This document shows positions 44,209 to 55,975 of a stretch of DNA of 64,000 nucleotides, piece after piece. Every line of letters starts with the position of its first letter. The first letter of the stretch is position 1. The stretch comes from Cliona cf. orientalis. Its lineage: Eukaryota > Porifera > Demospongiae > Clionaida > Clionaidae. The notes under the pieces were generated by a model. It was not told the origin of the DNA, searched no databases, and saw only the letters and a list, made by a program, of their open reading frames with translations. The stretch lies in the NCBI GenBank assembly GCA_963930775.1, contig OZ005702.1, forward strand, positions 8,226,336-8,290,335. Reading direction: 5' to 3'. Position numbers and translations under genes: made by a program.

Positions 44209-46406
44209 ATGGCTGGAGAACAGCAGCAGCAGGGAATCAAGAAGATTGGCTTCAAAACTATCGTTCTTCTCAAAGACAAAACCCTCGGTATTGGATCATA
44301 TGGATCAGTCTGCAAGGCAAAGTGTGACGACCTCCTCTGTGCTGCTAAAATCATCCACGCAACTCTGTTCGATCCAACTGCACTGCATCAAATAGCCCCT
44401 CACAGAGAGCACAGGCTACCAATCAGGAGGTTTCAACTAGAGTGTGAGTTCTTGAGCACTGTACGGCACCCTAATATTGTCCAATACCTGGGCACCCACC
44501 AAGATCCCGAAACACGCCTCCCAGTTCTACTAATGGAGCTGATGGACGACAGCCTGACCCACTTTCTGGAAAGCTCCCCACAGCCAATCCCCTACCACAT
44601 CCAAGTCAACGTATGTCATGATATAAGTCAAGCGCTATCGTTTCTCCACTCCAATGGCATCTTCCACAGAGATCTCTCCAGCAACAATGTGTTGCTTATC
44701 GGACTGATTTTGGAATGGCAAGGCTGGGTGATCTAAATCCTCAAGCAACTCGCTTCACCAACACCATGTGTCCCGGCACTGATGTCTACATGCCTCCAGA
44801 AGCTGTTCAAGACAAACCAGTGTACACGGAGAAGATCGACTGCTTCTCATTTGGTATCATCGCAGTCCAGACACTGACACGAGAGTTCCCCAAACCTGGA
44901 GATCGACAGAAAATATTTGACGATCCACGATTTCCACGAGGTGCACTGAAGTTGTGTGTACCAGAAATAGAACGACGGCAAAACCACATCAGTCGAGTTG
45001 ATCCAAACCATCCTCCCTACCAATTGCCCTCGACTGTCTCAAAGATGCCGATGGTGAACGCCCCTCAGGTCAGCAGCTCTGTGAAAGACTAGCAGCTCTG
45101 AAAGAAACAGCTAAATACAAGAATACCAGTGAGAAAGTGAAGGACAGCAGAGGCAAGGAGGGAGAATATGAACAACTTCAACATGTCATATATCAAAAAG
45201 ATGCAACTATAGCAGAAAAAGAACAACAACTGAGACAATGTAGAGAGGAGCTGACTCAGCAGATTCAACAAATAAATCAAGAGATTCAGCACCAGAGTCG
45301 ACATATTAAGCAACTAGAGAGAGACAAGCGACAGATAGAGCAGGAAAGGGATCAAGCAGTATATAGCTGATTTTGGCAAACGAAACACAGAACTTGAAGA
45401 AGAAGTTAGAGTACTGAGAAGTCAGGTACAGGGGAAAGATGGCGGGGCCAAGGCTGGAGCAGTGAGCAGAACTGACTTCAAACTGAGGTGGAGAGAGGGA
45501 GAGAAGGCTCCATGTGAAATGGTTAGATATTCTGATGCTGTTGTACACAACGACACAGTGTATTGCAGATACGTTTATTTTAATTACAAAATATATGCCT
45601 ACCACATACCAAGTTCCAGCTGGTCTCTCACTCCAGACACCCCATGCAAAGCATTTGCTCTGGCAGTCATTGATGATCTACTGACTACAGTTGGAGGATA
45701 TGGTGGTGAGATCATCAGCAAGCTGTTCAGTCTGACTGGTGAAGGCAGTGGTAGGAGGTGGACTGAGAAATTCCCACCAATGCCAACTAAACGTTACGAT
45801 GTGGCTGCACTGTGCACTGGAACAATTTTGATTGTAGCAGGGGGATATGTTGATAATGACAAGGCCATAAAAACAGTTGAAATGCTGAACACCGAGACTG
45901 GAGAGTGGCACACTGCTGCTGATCTACCTCAGCCATTGACTTCTTCATCAATAGCACTCCGTGGTGATCTGGTCTATCTGCTGGGGGGATTCGGTAATTT
46001 GAAAGACAGTGGACCTACAAATTTAGTGTACTCTTGTTCATTGACATCACTTCTTTTCTCCACTGGCTCCACATCGCTAGGAGGGCATCTTGTAAATACA
46101 CTAACACGATCCAGCAAAGGTAGCCCATGGAATAGAGTTGCTGACCTCCCTGTAAAATTCTCCACTGCTGTGAGTCTTCATGGTCAACTGCTGGCAATTG
46201 GTGGGGTGGATTCAAAGTTGAAACCCACCACAGCCGTTTATATGTACCAGCCAACCACTAACTCCTGGGAGATCATCAGTCACATGACAATACCTAGATA
46301 TCAGTGTTTATCAGCTGTCCTCCCTGACAACCAAGTGATGGTGGTGGGGGGATGGACCACTGGTAACAAAAAGTGTGATTCAGTTGAGTTTGGAATAGTG
46401 TTTTAA
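44209..46406 (+). pseudogene. KK5: kinase - coiled coil - kelch pseudogene
   Basis: Three frame-breaking lesions are visible against the intact copies: a 19-bp loss after CTTATCGG (44702), just before the DFG codons; a 1-bp loss at CATCCTCCCTACC (about 45012); and a ~75-bp loss in the coiled coil at GATCAAGCAGTATATAGCTG (about 45362). The kinase also has a short divergent stretch (IFDDPRFPRGALKLCVPE) where others read VNVPHYPRPLKMDVPE. The kelch part from about 45400 to TAA at 46404 is open, with variable residues D (blade 3), TS (4), KF (5), YQ (6) and long loops RYVYFNYKI and FGNLKDSGPTN. An open kelch half could be retained by chance or serve as a donor for sequence exchange. Confidence 0.88.
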
Positions 46407-46610
46407 GTTTTCTCCGACATTGTGCAATTGTATTAATTTTATCGATTATTTTATTATTGTACATAACTGTAATAAATTTTGTGTCACAATGATAACAATA
46501 TTCACAATGAAAAAGTTAGTGTAATTAATGCATTTCAGGTACCGGAATTGAAAACTGAAAGTCTAGGAGGCATAATATGTCCTAAAGTCTTCCATGATGG
46601 CTGTCTGTGT

Positions 46611-47274
46611 TCATGCTGGTGATTCCAGAGATACAGTTCTGTTCTTCTCAGTTCTCCCAAACAGAAGAAACAGTGAAAGTTGAACCAACGACAAAAGAAG
46701 ACCAATGAAGTTGGGAAACTAAAGCAAGCAAGGAAAATAATAAAACACTCACATTGATTTTAAACAAATCTAGCCTATCCTTGAAAGTTAATTCTTGAGA
46801 AATAAAATTTGATCCCTCTAAAATTACCTAGGCCCATGCACTACAGACACAGCACACTGACCTGTACATAGATATCGTGAGAGTTCCATAAGTTGCCCAT
46901 GAGGCAGTGGTCAGCAATGACATCACTATCAGTGGAAATGACATCGTCTTAGTACTCTTGTTACGAACAACCTCCACCTGAGGAGGGAAGGGGAAGAGAG
47001 AGCGAGGGGGGGGGGATAGCCTTGTACATTAATTTTATAGCTGGGTCATGCATAGTACTAGTGTCGAAATTAAAGGAGGTGTCCTCGTTTCATGGGTAGC
47101 TAGTGTTGTTACCATGGTAGCAAGAGGAGCTGCAAAGAAGATGGTAGTGAAGAAGTTGCAGACTAGTCCCAGCTGAGTGGTGGCCTTGGATGACTCAAAC
47201 ACAAACACTATGAAGTAGCAAACAACAGTGGCAATGATCGTCACGGCAACCGCAAAGTCTCGATGCATGTAATA
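46611..47274 (-). pseudogene. SWEET fragment S5 (exons A, B, C)
   Basis: Exon A 47274-47113 is full length and open (54 codons, YYMHRDFAVAVTIIATVVCY.. QLGLVCNFFTTIFFAAPLATM) with a good TTGTTTTCAG acceptor. Exon B 46977-46862 lacks 4 bp (ATCGTGAGAGTT versus ATCGTGAATGAGAGTT), which shifts the frame. Exon C 46718-46611 is open to TGA. Best preserved 5' end of the series; no exon for helices 1-3 is found upstream in 47.3-49.5 kb. Confidence 0.72.
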
Positions 47275-48787
47275 CTGAAAACAAGAGACTGAGATATTCA
47301 GATATTAAGTTAATTCTACAACCATGCATTGAATTCCCCACGACAGTCAAGGATAGCTACCAGAGCTAGAATTAATGTAAGCATGAAAGTGTACACGTAG
47401 CTAGATCTGTTGAGGAATTGAGTTCCCCCTCAATTATGTAGCTAGCCTTCCCTAATTTGTTCAAACTACTATAACTTGGAGAGAATTTAAGATCCAGTAA
47501 TGCAAACAAGACTATCAATTTGTATACTAATATTTTCACTTTCGTTATATAGAAGGGAATAGTCTTGATTGGCCTGAAGTCCTGACCACAAAAATAATTT
47601 TGATGACCTATAGCTACCTAATATTATTATTGTTACGAAAACCTTTATCTGCTGTAGCTATGTGTTGGGGGTGAGGGCATACCAATCATAATAATATTAT
47701 TAATACAAGTACATGTATCTTCAACAATGTCATTATTATTATTATTATTCTTATCAAGGTCCAATATCTCATGATCAGTAGTAGTATAGTAGTGTGCATG
47801 GGTGGTAGTTCCAGAACCAAAGTTACAGTGAACGCTATAATTATAGCTATAGTATGGCATTATTGTGCGATAACAGCTGTAGCTCTGACAGCGAACTAGC
47901 TAACTATTCAAGATGTTGCCATGCCAGAAGCAAGTACTGAGTCCAAGATGAATCCTCATTATCTATTCCTGCAGTATTAAAGGTACTAACATAGTACTAT
48001 GTAAGAAATTTATAGCTGCTAACAGAATGCTCTTACCAAATAAAGTAGGGTATATGTAGGTATTGTGAGACAGTTGGTATTATGGACATCCAAGATGGAA
48101 GTTTCTGTTTTGGGGGTCATTGTATTATACCTAATTAGAACTATTACCTCAGTGCTAATTATAAGTTGAATTTCCTATCCACCTTATTTTGATATGGGTT
48201 TACACTTTCATTGCTTAAAATGTAGTGAAACAATGATTTTGGTTTTTGGTGTATCAGGTTTATAAATTTGCTAATTTGGTACATCAAACTACTTATTTTC
48301 TTGAGTTTAACACTCAAACCTCACTTTTAAATTAAGAATGCCAACTTGGGTAAGTCATCACCTTAAAACACCTCATGATAACTGCCTTTATCAGTGGGAA
48401 GGTGGTGTCTCATAATAGGGACAGGCGTCCCATAACATGTTCAGTACTAATGATAGCAAAACAATTTTTAAAAAATTACATCATTTAGTAGTAGAGTTGA
48501 TATTTATAACCCATGTATTAGAGCCCATAGGCAGTCCTTAAAAAAATATACCACTTAAATTATTCCTAGAACAATTGTGTAAAAGTAGTCACAAGTTTAG
48601 TGTCTCATAACTGGGACGTGTACCCTATATCAATCATCAGTCATATTGTTGGGTGTTCATTGTTAAAAAAAATGTGATTTATAGAGCAAGAACATGTGAC
48701 TGCATGGCATAGCTAGCTAATTCTAAGGGCAACAGTAGCAAAGGTCACTAAGACATCATTCCATCTGAGTCCCAGTGGCAACTTGAA
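47275..48787. other. intergenic region shared with 60305-61243
   Basis: Apart from a 578-bp insertion (48048-48625) the stretch aligns with 60305-61243, including ATT microsatellites (47727-47748) and the KK9-type promoter (48640-48787). No coding exon recognised. Confidence 0.5.
48048..48625. mobile_element. 578-bp insertion with TA target duplication
   Basis: The flanks read AAAGTA..TATATC; the paralogous locus at 61076-61085 reads AAAGTATATC without insert. The ends are GGGTA and TACCC, with weakly inverted longer ends (GGGTATATG.. and ..CGTGTACCC). TA duplication suggests a Tc1/mariner-type MITE. No reading frame. Confidence 0.75.
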
Positions 48788-48830
48788 CCTAAAAATGGCC
48801 CAACAGCAGCCTCGGGAGACGAGAAGATTG
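48788..48830 (+). pseudogene. relic of a KK 5' end
   Basis: ..CTTGAACCTAAAAATGGCCCAACAGCAG.. and GGGAGACGAGAAGATTGGG correspond to the first codons of KK9 (MAQQQGDKKIG) preceded by the same upstream sequence; the coding match stops at about 48830. It marks a KK copy deleted between KK5 and KK6. Confidence 0.8.
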
Positions 48831-48990
48831 GGTGAACACCGCTGCCCCCACCAGCCCCACAGATATGCAAATAATAGTATATAGAGAGAATTCATACAAC
48901 TTATAACCTTATCCCCAGGCCCTTTCTTGATCTCCCAGCTTTTAATGTTGCCTGGGACGAGGCTACGCAAGCAACTTAGACTTGCTTCAA

Positions 48991-49383
48991 TAGGCTATTC
49001 CAGATAATGAGGATACACCCCTATGGAGGAAGGTTGATTAGTATTGTAGGGTCAAGATTTAGGATGATTTAATGAAGTATTGATGGTATTTTTATGGATT
49101 TTAATGAGGTAGCTATTGTAGGCACCATTGTAGATAGTAATGAAGTATTGAGGGGGCATGGCAGTGAATAATTAGTATTGATGGAGTAGCTGGTCAGGGT
49201 ATGGAGGAATTATTATTAGTTTTATAGGGTGAAATCGAGATTACAGATTAGTTTTATTGGGTGAAATGAGCAAATTGATTGGTTTTGATAGTTATTTTTG
49301 CATTTTAATTGGTTTTTAGGGTAATGAACACAAATCTCTTCCTCCATAGGGGTGTACGCCTATTATCTGGAATAGCCCAATGT
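48991..49383. mobile_element. MITE-like element with ACACCCCTATGGAGGAAG ends
   Basis: GGCTATTCCAGATAATGAGG followed by ATACACCCCTATGGAGGAAG at the left is mirrored by CTTCCTCCATAGGGGTGTAC and ..CTGGAATAGCC at the right. The interior is AT-rich with GAAGTATTGA words. A diverged relative occupies about 56268-56548. Confidence 0.7.
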
Positions 49384-49529
49384 TTGTCTGTAATAGTGCT
49401 TTGACGACCCATACCTGGTAACGAATTATCCTGTGCACATGCGCAAAGTAGAGAATGGACGGATTGGGCGTTGCCATCCACTGCCATATTGCATCTACCA
49501 GTATTGCAAGCGAGTTTCCGAGTATAGCT

Positions 49530-51824
49530 ATGGCTGAAGAACAGCGGCGGCAGGGAGACAAGAAGATTGGCTTCAAAACTATCATTCTTCTCAAAAACCA
49601 AACCCTCGGTATTGGATCATATGGATCAGTCTGCAGGGCAAAGTGTGACGACCTCCTCTGTGCTGCTAAAATCATCCACCCAACTCTATTCGATCCAACT
49701 GCACTGCATCAAATAGCCCCTCACAGAGAGCACAGGCTACCAATCAGGAGGTTTCAACTAGAGTGTGAGTTCTTGAGCACCGTACGGCACCCTAACATTG
49801 TTCAATACCTGGGCACCCACCAAGATCCCGAAACACGCCTCCCAGTTCTACTAATGGAGCTGATGGACGACAGCCTGACCCACTTTCTGGAAAACTCCCC
49901 ACAGCCGATTTCCTACCACATCCAAGTCAGCGTATGTCATGATATAAGTCGAGCGCTATCGTTTCTCCACTCCAATGGCATCGTCCACAGAGATCTCTCC
50001 AGCAACAATGTGTTGCTTATCGGCAACATTAGAGCAAAATTGACTGACTTTGGAATGGCAAGGCTGGGCGATCTAAATCCTCAAGCAACTCGCTTCACCA
50101 ACACCATGTGTCCCGGCACTGATGTCTACATGCCTCCAGAAGCTGTTCAAGACAAACCAGTGTACACGGAGAAGATCGACTGCTTCTCATTTGGTGTCCT
50201 TGCAGTCCAGACACTGACACGAGAGTTCCCCAAACCTGGAGATCGACAACTGACAATTAATGATCCACGCTACCCTAGGCCAATTAAGATGAATGTACCA
50301 GAAATAGAACGACGACAAAACCACATCAGTCGAGTTGATCCAAACCATCCTCTCCTACCAATTGCCCTCGACTGTCTCAAAGATGCCGATGGTGAACGCC
50401 CCTCAGCTCAGCAGCTCTGTGAAAGACTAGCAGCTCTGAAAGAAACAGCTAAATACAAGAATGCCAGTGAGAGAGTGAAGGACAGCAGAGGCAAGGAGGG
50501 AGAATATGAACAAATTCAACATGTCATAGATCAAAAAGATGCAACTATAGCAGAAAAAGAACAGCAACTGAGACAATGTAGAGAAGAGCTGACTCAGCAA
50601 ATTCAGCAGCTGGAGAGAGATAAGCAACAGATAGAACAGGAAAGGAACCGAACAGTTCAAGAAAAGAATCAGCAACACAGTCGACAAATTCAGGAGCTAG
50701 AGAGAGCGAAACAGCAAGCAATTCAAGAGAAAGAGAGGGAGCTGGGACGAGTGAACCAGCAGCTGAAAGAGAGTGAGAAACTGATAGCTGATTTTGGCCA
50801 ACGAAACATAGAACTTGAAGAAGAACTTAGAGTGCTGAGAAGTCAGGTACAGGGGAAAGATGGCAGGGCCAAGGCTGGAGCAGTGAGTAGAACTGACTTC
50901 AAACTGAGATGGAGAGAGGGAGAGAAGGCTCCATGTGTAACAAATAGATTTTCTGATGCTGTTGTACATAATGCCACAGTGTATTGCAGATATGATGCAG
51001 ATTGCAAAGTACGTGCCTACCACATATCAAGCTCCAGCTGGTCTCTCATTTCCGACACCCCATGCAAAGGATTTGCTCTGGCAGTCATTGATGGTCTACT
51101 GACTACAGTTGGAGGATATGGATATATCCATGGTGAGAACACCAATAAGCTGTTCAGTCTGACTGGTAAAGGCAGTGGTAGGAGGTGGACTGAAAAATTC
51201 CCACCAATGCCAACTAAACGTTTTTCTGTGTCTGCACTGTGCGCTGGAACAACTCTGATCGCAGCAGGGGGATGGGGCCATGGTGATAAGAATGAAGCAC
51301 TGAAAACAGTTGAAGTGCTGAACACTGAGACTGGAGAGTGGCACACTGCTGCTGATCTACCTCAACCATTGTCAATTGCATCAATAGCACTCTGTGGTGA
51401 TCTGGTCTATCTGCTGGGGGGAGTTGATAAAAATGATACAGCTACAAATTCAGTGTACTCTTGTTCATTAACATCACTTCTTGGCTCCACATCACTGGGA
51501 AAACGTCTTGTAAGTACACTAACACGATCCAGCAAAGGCAGCCCATGGAACAGAGTTGCTGACCTCCCTGTAGCACGCTCCACTGCTGTGAGTCTTCATG
51601 GTCGACTTCTGGCAATTGGTGGGGAGAATTCAGAAGATGTACCCATCACAGCTGTTCATATGTACCAGCCAACCACTAACTCCTGGAAGCTCATCAGTCA
51701 CATGACAACACCTAGGACTCGGTCTTTATCAGCTGTCCTCCCTGACAACCAATTGATGGTGGTGGGAGGGCTGACCACTGGTTACAAAGAGTGTGATTCA
51801 GTTGAGTTTGGAATAGTATTTTAA
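49530..51824 (+). CDS. KK6: kinase - coiled coil - kelch protein, 764 aa, intact
   Basis: Start ATG 49530 (MAEEQRRQGDKK) aligns with the other copies; an upstream in-frame ATG at 49455 would add 25 residues not seen elsewhere. Kinase motifs are complete (LGIGSYGSV with CRAK following, CAAK, HRDLSSNN, DFG, PPE). The coiled coil has its own order (QQIQQLERDKQQIEQERNRTVQEKNQQHSRQIQELERAK written as successive short helices). Kelch variable residues are S (blade 3), SI (4), AR (5), TR (6); loops after double glycines include YGYIHGEN, GHGDKNEALKT, DKNDTATN, ENSEDV and TTGYKE. The upstream region carries GGGCGTTGCC 50-60 bases before the ATG and CACATGCGCAAAG (49436-49448), resembling KK2. Confidence 0.93.
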   Translation: MAEEQRRQGDKKIGFKTIILLKNQTLGIGSYGSVCRAKCDDLLCAAKIIHPTLFDPTALHQIAPHREHRLPIRRFQLECEFLSTVRHPNIVQYLGTHQDPETRLPVLLMELMDDSLTHFLENSPQPISYHIQVSVCHDISRALSFLHSNGIVHRDLSSNNVLLIGNIRAKLTDFGMARLGDLNPQATRFTNTMCPGTDVYMPPEAVQDKPVYTEKIDCFSFGVLAVQTLTREFPKPGDRQLTINDPRYPRPIKMNVPEIERRQNHISRVDPNHPLLPIALDCLKDADGERPSAQQLCERLAALKETAKYKNASERVKDSRGKEGEYEQIQHVIDQKDATIAEKEQQLRQCREELTQQIQQLERDKQQIEQERNRTVQEKNQQHSRQIQELERAKQQAIQEKERELGRVNQQLKESEKLIADFGQRNIELEEELRVLRSQVQGKDGRAKAGAVSRTDFKLRWREGEKAPCVTNRFSDAVVHNATVYCRYDADCKVRAYHISSSSWSLISDTPCKGFALAVIDGLLTTVGGYGYIHGENTNKLFSLTGKGSGRRWTEKFPPMPTKRFSVSALCAGTTLIAAGGWGHGDKNEALKTVEVLNTETGEWHTAADLPQPLSIASIALCGDLVYLLGGVDKNDTATNSVYSCSLTSLLGSTSLGKRLVSTLTRSSKGSPWNRVADLPVARSTAVSLHGRLLAIGGENSEDVPITAVHMYQPTTNSWKLISHMTTPRTRSLSAVLPDNQLMVVGGLTTGYKECDSVEFGIVF

Positions 51825-52036
51825 ACTTTCTCCGATGTTGTGCAATTATTGTTGTAGCTACATAGCATTATAATTCATTTTGTGTCACAACGATAACAAT
51901 ATTCACGATGAAAATTCACATGAAAAAGTCAGTGTAATTAATGCATTCCAGGTACTGGAATTAAAACTGAAAGAGTACAGTAGGATGCATCCATGGTACA
52001 CTAAGTCCTAGAGTCTTCCATGATGGCTGTCTGTGT

Positions 52037-52687
52037 TTATGCTGGTGATTCCAGAGATACAGTTCTCTTCTTCTCAGTTCTCCCAAACAGAAGAAACAGT
52101 GAAAGTTGAACCAACGACAAAAGGAGACCAATGAAGTTGGGAAACTGAAGCAATGGAGGAAAGAAACAAAGCACTCACATTGATCTTAAAGGGTTATGGT
52201 CCACTACACTGAGATACAGCACACTGACCTGTACATAGATATCGTGAATGAGAGTTCCATAAGTTGGCCATGAGGCAGTGGTCAGCAATGACATCACTGT
52301 CAGCGGAAATGACATCGTCTCCGTACTCTTGTTACGAACAACCTCCACCTGTGTGTGTATGATAGATAGATAGATATTTTAATGTCACACAGGTACAATA
52401 GAATAATGCATCCGGCCAGGATTTGATCTAAAACTTAAATACAGTATGTTAATAAGGGAGTAAAATTAATGGATAATTATAGTGTATAGATGTGTGTATG
52501 AGGGAGGGGAGGGAGGAGGAAGAAGGTAGGGAGAGAGTGAGAGAGGGGGGATGGGGAGACAGATGGGGGATAGCCTTGCACAGTTCTAGCTCTAGCTGGA
52601 GCCATGCATAGTGTAGAGATTAAAAGATATGTCGTCGTTTCATGGGTAGCTAGTGTTGTTACCATGGTAGCGAGAGGAGCTGCAAAG
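52037..52687 (-). pseudogene. SWEET fragment S6
   Basis: Exon C 52144-52037 (stop TAA) and exon B 52348-52229 (120 nt; ..ASWPTYGTLIHDIYVQ) are open. Exon A survives only as AAPLATM (52687-52663) joined to TGTGGTCCATTCTGCATGCC exactly as in S3, confirming a shared ancestral truncation. Confidence 0.72.
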
Positions 52688-52915
52688 TGTGGTCCATTCT
52701 GCATGCCCATATTATATTCAATGTTCAGCAATTTGAGTAGCTATGTTTTTGTTTTGTGTCTTGGTTGGAGGCTCGTGCCAAGGCCTGTAGCTATAGTAGC
52801 TAGTTTGTGTATTTTGAGATGCATCATCTCACAGAGGGCAATGAATAGCTAAGCTTCAATATTAATTTGGCTATTCATTAACTAGTGAATAATCTTATGC
52901 CAACCACATATAGCG

Positions 52916-52933
52916 TGACAGTTTAAGGGGCGT
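52916..52933 (+). promoter_or_regulatory. conserved box upstream of KK7
   Basis: TGACAGTTTAAGGGGCGT, 77 bases before the ATG, same as KK4. Confidence 0.45.
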
Positions 52934-52992
52934 ACCTACAGGATAATACTTCTCATTGCAAGAGAGTTCCCCATTATTTTAACTACTGAGTG

Positions 52993-55317
52993 ATGGCTGG
53001 AGAACAGCAGCAGCAGGGAGACAAGAAGATTGGCTTCAAAACTATCGTTCTTCTCAAAGACCAAACCCTCGGTATTGGATCATATGGATCAGTCTGCAAG
53101 GCAAAGTGTGACGACCTCCTCTGTGCTGCTAAAATCATCCACCCAACTCTATTCGATCCAACTGCACTGCATCAAATAGCCCCTCACAGAGAGCACAGGC
53201 TACCAATCAGGAGATTTCAACTAGAGTGTGAGTTCTTGAGCACCGTACGGCACCCTAACATTGTCCAATACCTGGGCACCCACCAAGATCCCGAAACACA
53301 CCTCCCAGTTCTACTAATGGAGCTGATGGACGACAGCCTGACCCACTTTCTGGAAAGCTCCCCACAGCTGATCCCCTACCACATCCAAGTCAACGTATGT
53401 CACGATATAAGTCAAGCGCTATCGTTTCTCCACTCCAATGGCATCGTCCACAGAGATCTCTCCAGCAACAATGTGTTGCTTATTGGCGACATTAGAGCAA
53501 AATTGACCGACTTCGGAATGGCAAGGCTGGGCGATCTAAATCCTCAAGCAACTCGCTTCACCAACACCATGTGTCCCGGCACTGATGTCTACATGCCTCC
53601 AGAAGCTGTTCAAGACAAACCAGTGTACACGGAAAAGATCGACTGCTTCTCATTTGGTGTCATCGCAGTTCAGACTCTGACACGAGAGTTCCCCAAACCT
53701 GGAGATCGAATGATGACCGTCCATGACACTCGCTACCCTCGGCCTCTAAAGATGAGTGTACCAGAAATAGAACGACGACAAAACCACATCAGTCGAGTTG
53801 ATCCAAACCATCCTCTCCTACCAATTGCCCTCGACTGTCTCAAAGATGCCGATGGTGAACGCCCCTCAGCTCAGCAGCTCTGTGAAAGACTAGCAGCTCT
53901 GAAAGAAACAGCTAAATACAAGAATGCCAGTGAGAGAATGAAGAACAGCAGAGGCAAGGAGGGAGAATATGAGCAACTTCAACATGTCATAGATCAAAAA
54001 GATGCAACTATAGCAGAAAAAGAACAGTATTTGAGACAATGTAGAGAGGAGCTGACTCAGCAGATTCAACAAAAGAATCAAGAAAGTCAGCAACTGGTTC
54101 GACAAATTCAATGCCAGAATCGAGAGAATCAGCAACAGAATCAACAAATTCAACAGCTAGAAAGAGACAAGCGACAAGTAGAACAAGAGAGAGATCAAGC
54201 AATTCGAGAAAGTGAAGGAAAGAATCAAGCAATCGTAGAAAAAGAGAGGGAGCTGGGACGAGTGAACCAGCAGCTGCAAGAGAGTGAGAGACTGATAGCT
54301 GATTTTGGCAAACGAAACACAGAACTTGAAGAAGAACTTAGAGTGGTGAGAAGTCAGGTACAGGGAAAAGATGGCAGGGCCAAGGCTGGAGCAGTGAGCA
54401 GAACTGACTTCAAACTGAGGTGGAGAGAGGGGGAGAAGGCTCCATGTGAAATGGATAGATATTGTGATGCAGTTGTACACAACGGCACAGTGTATTGCAA
54501 CTATGATGTAAAAAACAAAGTATATGCCTACCACATATCAAGCTCCAGCTGGTCTCTCACTCCAGACACCCCATGCACAGGATTTGCTCTGGCAGTCATC
54601 GATGGTCTACTGACTACTGTTGGAGGATTTGGAGATGATGGTAAACACACCAACAAGCTGTTGAGTCTGACTGGTGAAGGCAGTGGTAGGAGGTGGACTG
54701 AGGAATTCCCACCAATGCCAACTAAACGTTTCGGTATGTCTGCACTGTGCACTGGAACAACTCTGATTGTCACAGGGGGAAAAGGCCTGAAAACAGTTGA
54801 AGTGCTGAACACTGAGACTCGAGAGTGGCACACTGCTGCTGATCTACCTGAACCTTTGGCACTATCATCAATAACACTCTGTGGTGATCTGGTCTATCTG
54901 CTGGGGGGATTCAATGAAGGAAATGCAGCTACAAATTCGGTATACTCTTGTTTATTAACATCACTTCTTTCCTCCACTGGCTCCAAGTCGCTAGGAGAGC
55001 GTCTTGTAAGTACACTAACACAGTCCATCAAAGGCAGCCCATGGAACAGAGTTGCTGACCTCCCTGTAAAGCTCTCCACTACTGTGAGTCTTCATGGTCG
55101 ACTTCTGGCAATAGGCGGGAAGGAATAAAAGAGTGAACCCACCACAGCTGTTCATATGTACCAGCCAACCACTAACTCCTGGGAGGTCATCAGTCACATG
55201 ACAATACCTAGGAGTCTGTGTTTATCAGCTGTCCTCCCTGACAACCAACTGATGGTGGTGGGAGGGTCTCTGAGGACCACTCAGTTTGATTCAGTCGAAT
55301 TTGGAACAGTAGTTTAA
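52993..55317 (+). pseudogene. KK7: kinase - coiled coil - kelch gene with one premature stop
   Basis: ATG 52993 begins MAGEQQQQGDKK. All kinase motifs are present (HRDLSSNN, DFG, PPE) and the coiled coil is long (QIQQKNQESQQLVRQIQCQN..). The frame is open for 711 codons to a TAA at 55126-55128 (GGKE-stop-KSEPTTAVHMYQ), then continues in the same frame through blade 6 to the normal TAA at 55315-55317. A single nonsense change therefore removes the end of blade 5 and blade 6, which would probably prevent propeller closure. Variable residues: G (blade 3), AL (4), KL (5), SL (6). The loop after the third blade's double glycine is the shortest of the family (KGLKT). Confidence 0.88.
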
Positions 55318-55505
55318 GCTACGAGTTCCCTGATATTGTGCAATTATTGTTGTGTTCTTAATGATATCAATATTCATAATGAAAATTTCACATGAAAAAT
55401 TCAGTGTAATTAATACATTCCAGGTACTGGAATTGAGAAACTGAAAGTCTGTGTTACTAGAGGCTGATATACTAAGTCATAGTCTTCCATGATGGCTGTC
55501 TGTGT

Positions 55506-55838
55506 TCATGCTGGTGATTCCAGAGATACAGTTCTCTTCTCAGTTCTTCCAAACAGAAGAAACAGTGAAAGTTGAACCAACGACAAAAGAAGACCAATAA
55601 AGTTGGGAAACTATAGCAAGCAAGGGAGGAAAGTAATAAAACACTTAATATGTTGATTTTTAAACAAAATCTAGCCTATCCTTGAAAGTTAATTCTTGAG
55701 GAATAAAATTGAATTACCAAGGCCCATGCACTACAGACAGAGCACACTGACCTGTACATAGATATCGTGAATGAGAGTTCCATAAGTTGCCCATGAGGCA
55801 GTGGTCAGCAATGACATCACTGTCAGCGGAAATGACAT
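55506..55838 (-). pseudogene. SWEET fragment S7
   Basis: Exon C 55610-55506 is open but 3 nt shorter (one basic-tail residue lost). Exon B starts at its 3' border 55752 and is cut at about 55838 (..GGAAATGACATC), where KK-type sequence TGAGTGACTACTGAG takes over. Exon A and the start of B are missing. Confidence 0.7.
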
Positions 55839-55839
55839 C

Positions 55840-55975
55840 TGAGTGACTACTGAGTGATGGATGGAGAACAGCAATAGCAGGGAGACAAGCTTCAAACTAT
55901 TGTTCTTTAAACCCTCGGTATTGGCATCATAATTATTATTATAGATCAGTCTGCCAGGCAAAGTGTGATAATCAA
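55840..55975 (+). pseudogene. relic of a KK 5' end
   Basis: GAGTGATGGATGGAGAACAG.. CAGGGAGACAAGCTTCAAAC.. TTAAACCCTCGGTATTGG.. GATCAGTCTGCCAGGCAAAG.. GTGTGATAA matches the first ~120 bases of KK4/KK7 coding sequence with small deletions, then ends. A tenth kinase copy, destroyed; its promoter was replaced by the S7 exon-B remnant. Confidence 0.8.

Noticed and set aside
47275..48787. Missing N-terminal SWEET exons
   Set aside because: Minus strand searched by eye in this and the parallel region 60305-61243; no frame resembling helices 1-3 (KST..PF, LW.YG) was found.
49455..49529. In-frame upstream start of KK6 adding 25 residues
   Set aside because: No other copy has an N-terminal extension, and the downstream ATG aligns with all family starts.
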